Shown here one piece after another: positions 62,163 to 64,000 of a stretch of DNA of 64,000 nt. Under the pieces are notes generated by a model that was not told the origin of the DNA, made no database searches, and saw only the letters and a program-made list of their open reading frames with translations. The stretch's first letter is position 1; each line of letters begins with the position of its first letter. The stretch spans positions 48,896 through 112,895 of the forward strand of contig NZ_SKBU01000020.1 in assembly GCF_004337705.1 (NCBI RefSeq). The letters are read 5' to 3'. The position numbers and the translations under genes were made by a program. The stretch comes from Rubrobacter taiwanensis (GTDB taxonomy: Bacteria; Actinomycetota; Rubrobacteria; Rubrobacterales; Rubrobacteraceae).

Positions 62163-62747
62163 CTACTCGGGCTCGGGCAGGATCCCGGCGAGGCCGAAGG
62201 AGAGCCCCTCTACGGTCGCCGAGACCACCTTCCCGCCGCGCCCGGTCCGGTAGACCTTGCCGTAGCCCCGCTCGCCGGGTTCGGAGTAGACCTCTGCGCG
62301 GTCCGCCGTCAGGTCTATCAGCCACGCCTCGGGTATTCCGGCCCGGGCGTAGAGCGGCAGCTTGACCTCCCGATCGTAGCGCAGGGAGCTGTCGGCCACC
62401 TCGACCACTACCAGCACATCCTCTGCGGCCGGCAACCGGTCCCGGGGCCGGTCCCGGCGGAGGAGCGCCAGATCCGGCAGATGCTCGCCGCGCTCGTGCA
62501 GTACCAGGGGGTTCTGCACGCTTACGTCGTAGTGGCTCCCTCCTATTTCCAGGAGAGTGCGGGTCAGTCCGGTGACCGTCTCCGCGTGCCGCCAGCCTAT
62601 CGGCGTCATCTCTACTATCTCCCCCTCCACCAGCTCCACCCGGTCGTCCTCCGAGAAGATCCCGGCCTCGCCCATCCTGTGGTACTCCTCGACGGTGAAG
62701 CGGTGCCTGCGGACGGGGATCTCGATGGTCTTCGTGGACGGTTCCAA
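62163..62747 (-). CDS. Uma2 family (DUF820) putative endonuclease
   Basis: Protein of about 194 aa. FTVEEYHRMGEAGIFSEDDRVELVEGEIVEMTPIGWRHA is the Uma2 start, and PDLALLRRD, VLVVVEVADSSLRYDREVKLPLYARAGIPEAWLIDL holds the PD-(D/E)xK motif. The family is abundant in cyanobacteria, Deinococcus and actinobacteria, with no clear role. TTG at 62747 has GGAGGAG upstream and a TATAAT at 62789-62784; the GTG at 62798 is an alternative. Confidence 0.85.
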   Translation of the reverse strand: MEPSTKTIEIPVRRHRFTVEEYHRMGEAGIFSEDDRVELVEGEIVEMTPIGWRHAETVTGLTRTLLEIGGSHYDVSVQNPLVLHERGEHLPDLALLRRDRPRDRLPAAEDVLVVVEVADSSLRYDREVKLPLYARAGIPEAWLIDLTADRAEVYSEPGERGYGKVYRTGRGGKVVSATVEGLSFGLAGILPEPE

Positions 62748-62871
62748 TCTCTCCTCCGGAGACTCGACGCCGCTCTCCTCCAGATTATACGTTCCCACCG
62801 CAGATTCCGTAGAGCGCGACTTCTTCCACAGGGTATATTACGCCTGGAAGAGCGACACCCTGGAGGAGAGC

Positions 62872-63819
62872 ATGATCAAGTCCGGCGTTTTGCGCAGCAT
62901 CCTGGATGCCATCGGGGATACGCCCCTGATCGAGATAGAAGATGGCATCTACGCCAAGCTGGAGTACCTCAACCCCTCCGGCTCCATCAAGGCCCGCATC
63001 GCCAAGTACATGATCGAGAAGGCCGAGCAGGAGGGGCTCCTGAAGCCCGGAGACACGATAGTGGAGGCCACAAGCGGCAATACCGGAAACGCCCTCTCGA
63101 TGGTGGCGGCGGTCAAGGGTTACAAGATGCTGGTGGTAATGCCGGAGGGTCTCTCCGGTGAACGGGTAGCCATAAGCCGGGCCTTCGGGGCAGAGGTGCT
63201 TGAGGTCGGGCACTTCCACGTAAACGCGGCGCTGGAGAAGGCGCGGGAGCTGGGACGGCAACCCGGCTACTTCTGTCCGGCGCAGTTCGATAACGAGTGG
63301 AACGTGGAGGAGAACCGGGAGTGGCTCGGTCCGGAGATACTGGGGCAACTTCCCGAAGGCGTGGTGCCGGACGCCCTGGTGATGGGGGTAGGCACGGGAG
63401 GAACGCTCGTCGGGGTGGGCCAGGCCTTCCGGGAGGTCAACCCGGAGGTGCGGCTGTTCGCGATGGAGCCCTCGGAGTCCGCGACGCTGCTGTGCTGCGA
63501 GGTGGGAGAACACCTGATAGAGGGTATCTCCGACGGGTTCGTGCCCGGCATCTTCGAACGCCACCGAAACCTGGTGAACGAGATCCTGACCGTGAGCTCG
63601 AACGAAGCCGTGCAGACCATGCGCTGGCTGGCCCGCGCGCACGGCCTCTTCGTGGGACCCAGCTCGGGGGCGAACCTGATCGCAGCCCGGCGCGTGAAGG
63701 AAACCTTCCCCGACCTCAAGACCATCGTCACGCTCTTCTGCGACGAAGGTGAGAAGTACATCTCCGAGCACTTCGCCAGAACCGAAGACGTCAGAGTGGA
63801 CGCCGGCAAATTCTCCTGA
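62872..63819 (+). CDS. Cysteine synthase family PLP enzyme
   Basis: Protein of 315 aa. PLP Lys is K40 in NPSGSIKARIA; TSGNTGNALS, GVGTGGTLVGVG and GPSSGANLIAA are the cofactor-binding loops. It replaces the acetyl group of O-acetylserine or a similar substrate with sulfide. The NPSGSIK form (rather than NPxxSVKDR) occurs in CysM/CBS-like members, so the exact sulfur donor is not sure. ATG with GGAGGAG. Confidence 0.9.
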   Translation: MIKSGVLRSILDAIGDTPLIEIEDGIYAKLEYLNPSGSIKARIAKYMIEKAEQEGLLKPGDTIVEATSGNTGNALSMVAAVKGYKMLVVMPEGLSGERVAISRAFGAEVLEVGHFHVNAALEKARELGRQPGYFCPAQFDNEWNVEENREWLGPEILGQLPEGVVPDALVMGVGTGGTLVGVGQAFREVNPEVRLFAMEPSESATLLCCEVGEHLIEGISDGFVPGIFERHRNLVNEILTVSSNEAVQTMRWLARAHGLFVGPSSGANLIAARRVKETFPDLKTIVTLFCDEGEKYISEHFARTEDVRVDAGKFS

Positions 63820-63838
63820 ACCAGATATATTGCGATTA

Positions 63839-63878
63839 TTGCAACACAGTGCGCGATACGGTACGATGCATTGCGCAC
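63839..63878 (+). promoter_or_regulatory. BCCT transporter promoter with inverted repeat
   Basis: TTGCAA (63839-63844) and TACGAT (63862-63867) are 17 bp apart. GTGCGCGAT (63849-63857) in the spacer and ATTGCGCAC (63870-63878) just after the -10 form an inverted repeat with 8 of 9 paired bases, so a dimeric repressor could bind across the promoter. Confidence 0.6.
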
Positions 63879-63906
63879 CGTGTTACGTTGTGGGGAAGGA
63901 GATCGG

Positions 63907-64000
63907 ATGCGGGATCATCTCAGGCGGCACACCAACCCGCCGGTGTTTTTGATCAGCGGGGCGGTCATCCTGGCCTTCGTTGTGGCGGGAACGGTCTTCA
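63907..64000 (+). CDS. BCCT-family transporter, N-terminal start only (truncated)
   Basis: The ATG follows GGAAGGAG by 5 bases. The 31 visible residues run MRDHLRRHTNPPVFLISGA, then a hydrophobic helix, the usual first membrane segment of betaine/choline/carnitine transporters (TNPPVF is a common start). The frame runs off the window edge, so the substrate is unknown. If it takes up choline or glycine betaine it would complement the glycine and ethanolamine genes in this window. Confidence 0.75.
   Translation, partial: MRDHLRRHTNPPVFLISGAVILAFVVAGTVF

Overview
The window reads as one chromosomal segment from a high-GC, deep-branching actinobacterium, most likely Rubrobacter-like. This is an inference from the many GTG/TTG starts, the split gcvPA/gcvPB, the type-F-like succinate dehydrogenase, F420/PPOX-type flavin proteins and PASTA/acidic-tail surface protein; no 16S rRNA gene is present to confirm it. 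No rRNA genes, insertion sequences or CRISPR arrays were seen.

The centre of the window (about 12.0-26.5 kb) is the replication origin. Leftward (minus strand) run dnaA, the dnaA-dnaN intergenic origin, dnaN, an S4 protein, recF, gyrB, gyrA and two accessory genes. Rightward (plus strand) run rpmH, rnpA, yidD, jag, two parS sites, rsmG, parA and parB. DnaA boxes occur in two clusters, so the origin looks bipartite: 18 exact boxes plus two variants between dnaA and dnaN (with a TAG-trio, AT-rich unwinding region against dnaN), and four exact boxes including an 18-bp-arm palindrome upstream of an ATPase-winged-helix gene that is apparently cotranscribed with dnaA. yidC is missing from its usual place between yidD and jag.

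The left part (1-12 kb) carries a PASTA protein end, a coiled-coil beta-CASP nuclease, an SDR, a stand-alone phosphopantothenoylcysteine decarboxylase-like flavoprotein, tRNA-Gly(CCC), the sdhC-sdhA-sdhB operon, RNase P RNA and a NYN-LOTUS protein. The 26-40 kb part carries a cell-wall lytic enzyme, small regulators, a covarying tandem hairpin repeat, leuS, an NfeD-type protease, csaA, the glycine cleavage operon gcvPA-gcvPB-gcvT-gcvH under a tandem glycine riboswitch, and modB/modA of a molybdate transporter lacking its ATPase.

The right part (40.5-58 kb) is accessory catabolism. A first block (cupin isomerase, FGGY kinase, 2-hydroxyacid dehydrogenase, AroE-like enzyme, three-part sugar ABC transporter without ATPase, SDR, HAD phosphatase, HutC-type regulator) is tied together by a shared TGTAATTACA operator and looks like an undescribed sugar or polyol pathway. 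A second block (GntR regulator, ethanolamine-type permease, glutamine-synthetase-like ligase, gamma-glutamyl hydrolase, aldehyde dehydrogenase, SDR) fits a gamma-glutamylated ethanolamine (amino-alcohol) route that would release glutamate and glycine. The last 6 kb holds a PIN-domain remnant, small redox proteins, an in-frame chimera of an ABC ATPase, a piece of glutamine synthetase and an ABC-2 permease, a ClpS variant, a Uma2 nuclease, a cysteine-synthase family enzyme and the start of a BCCT transporter.
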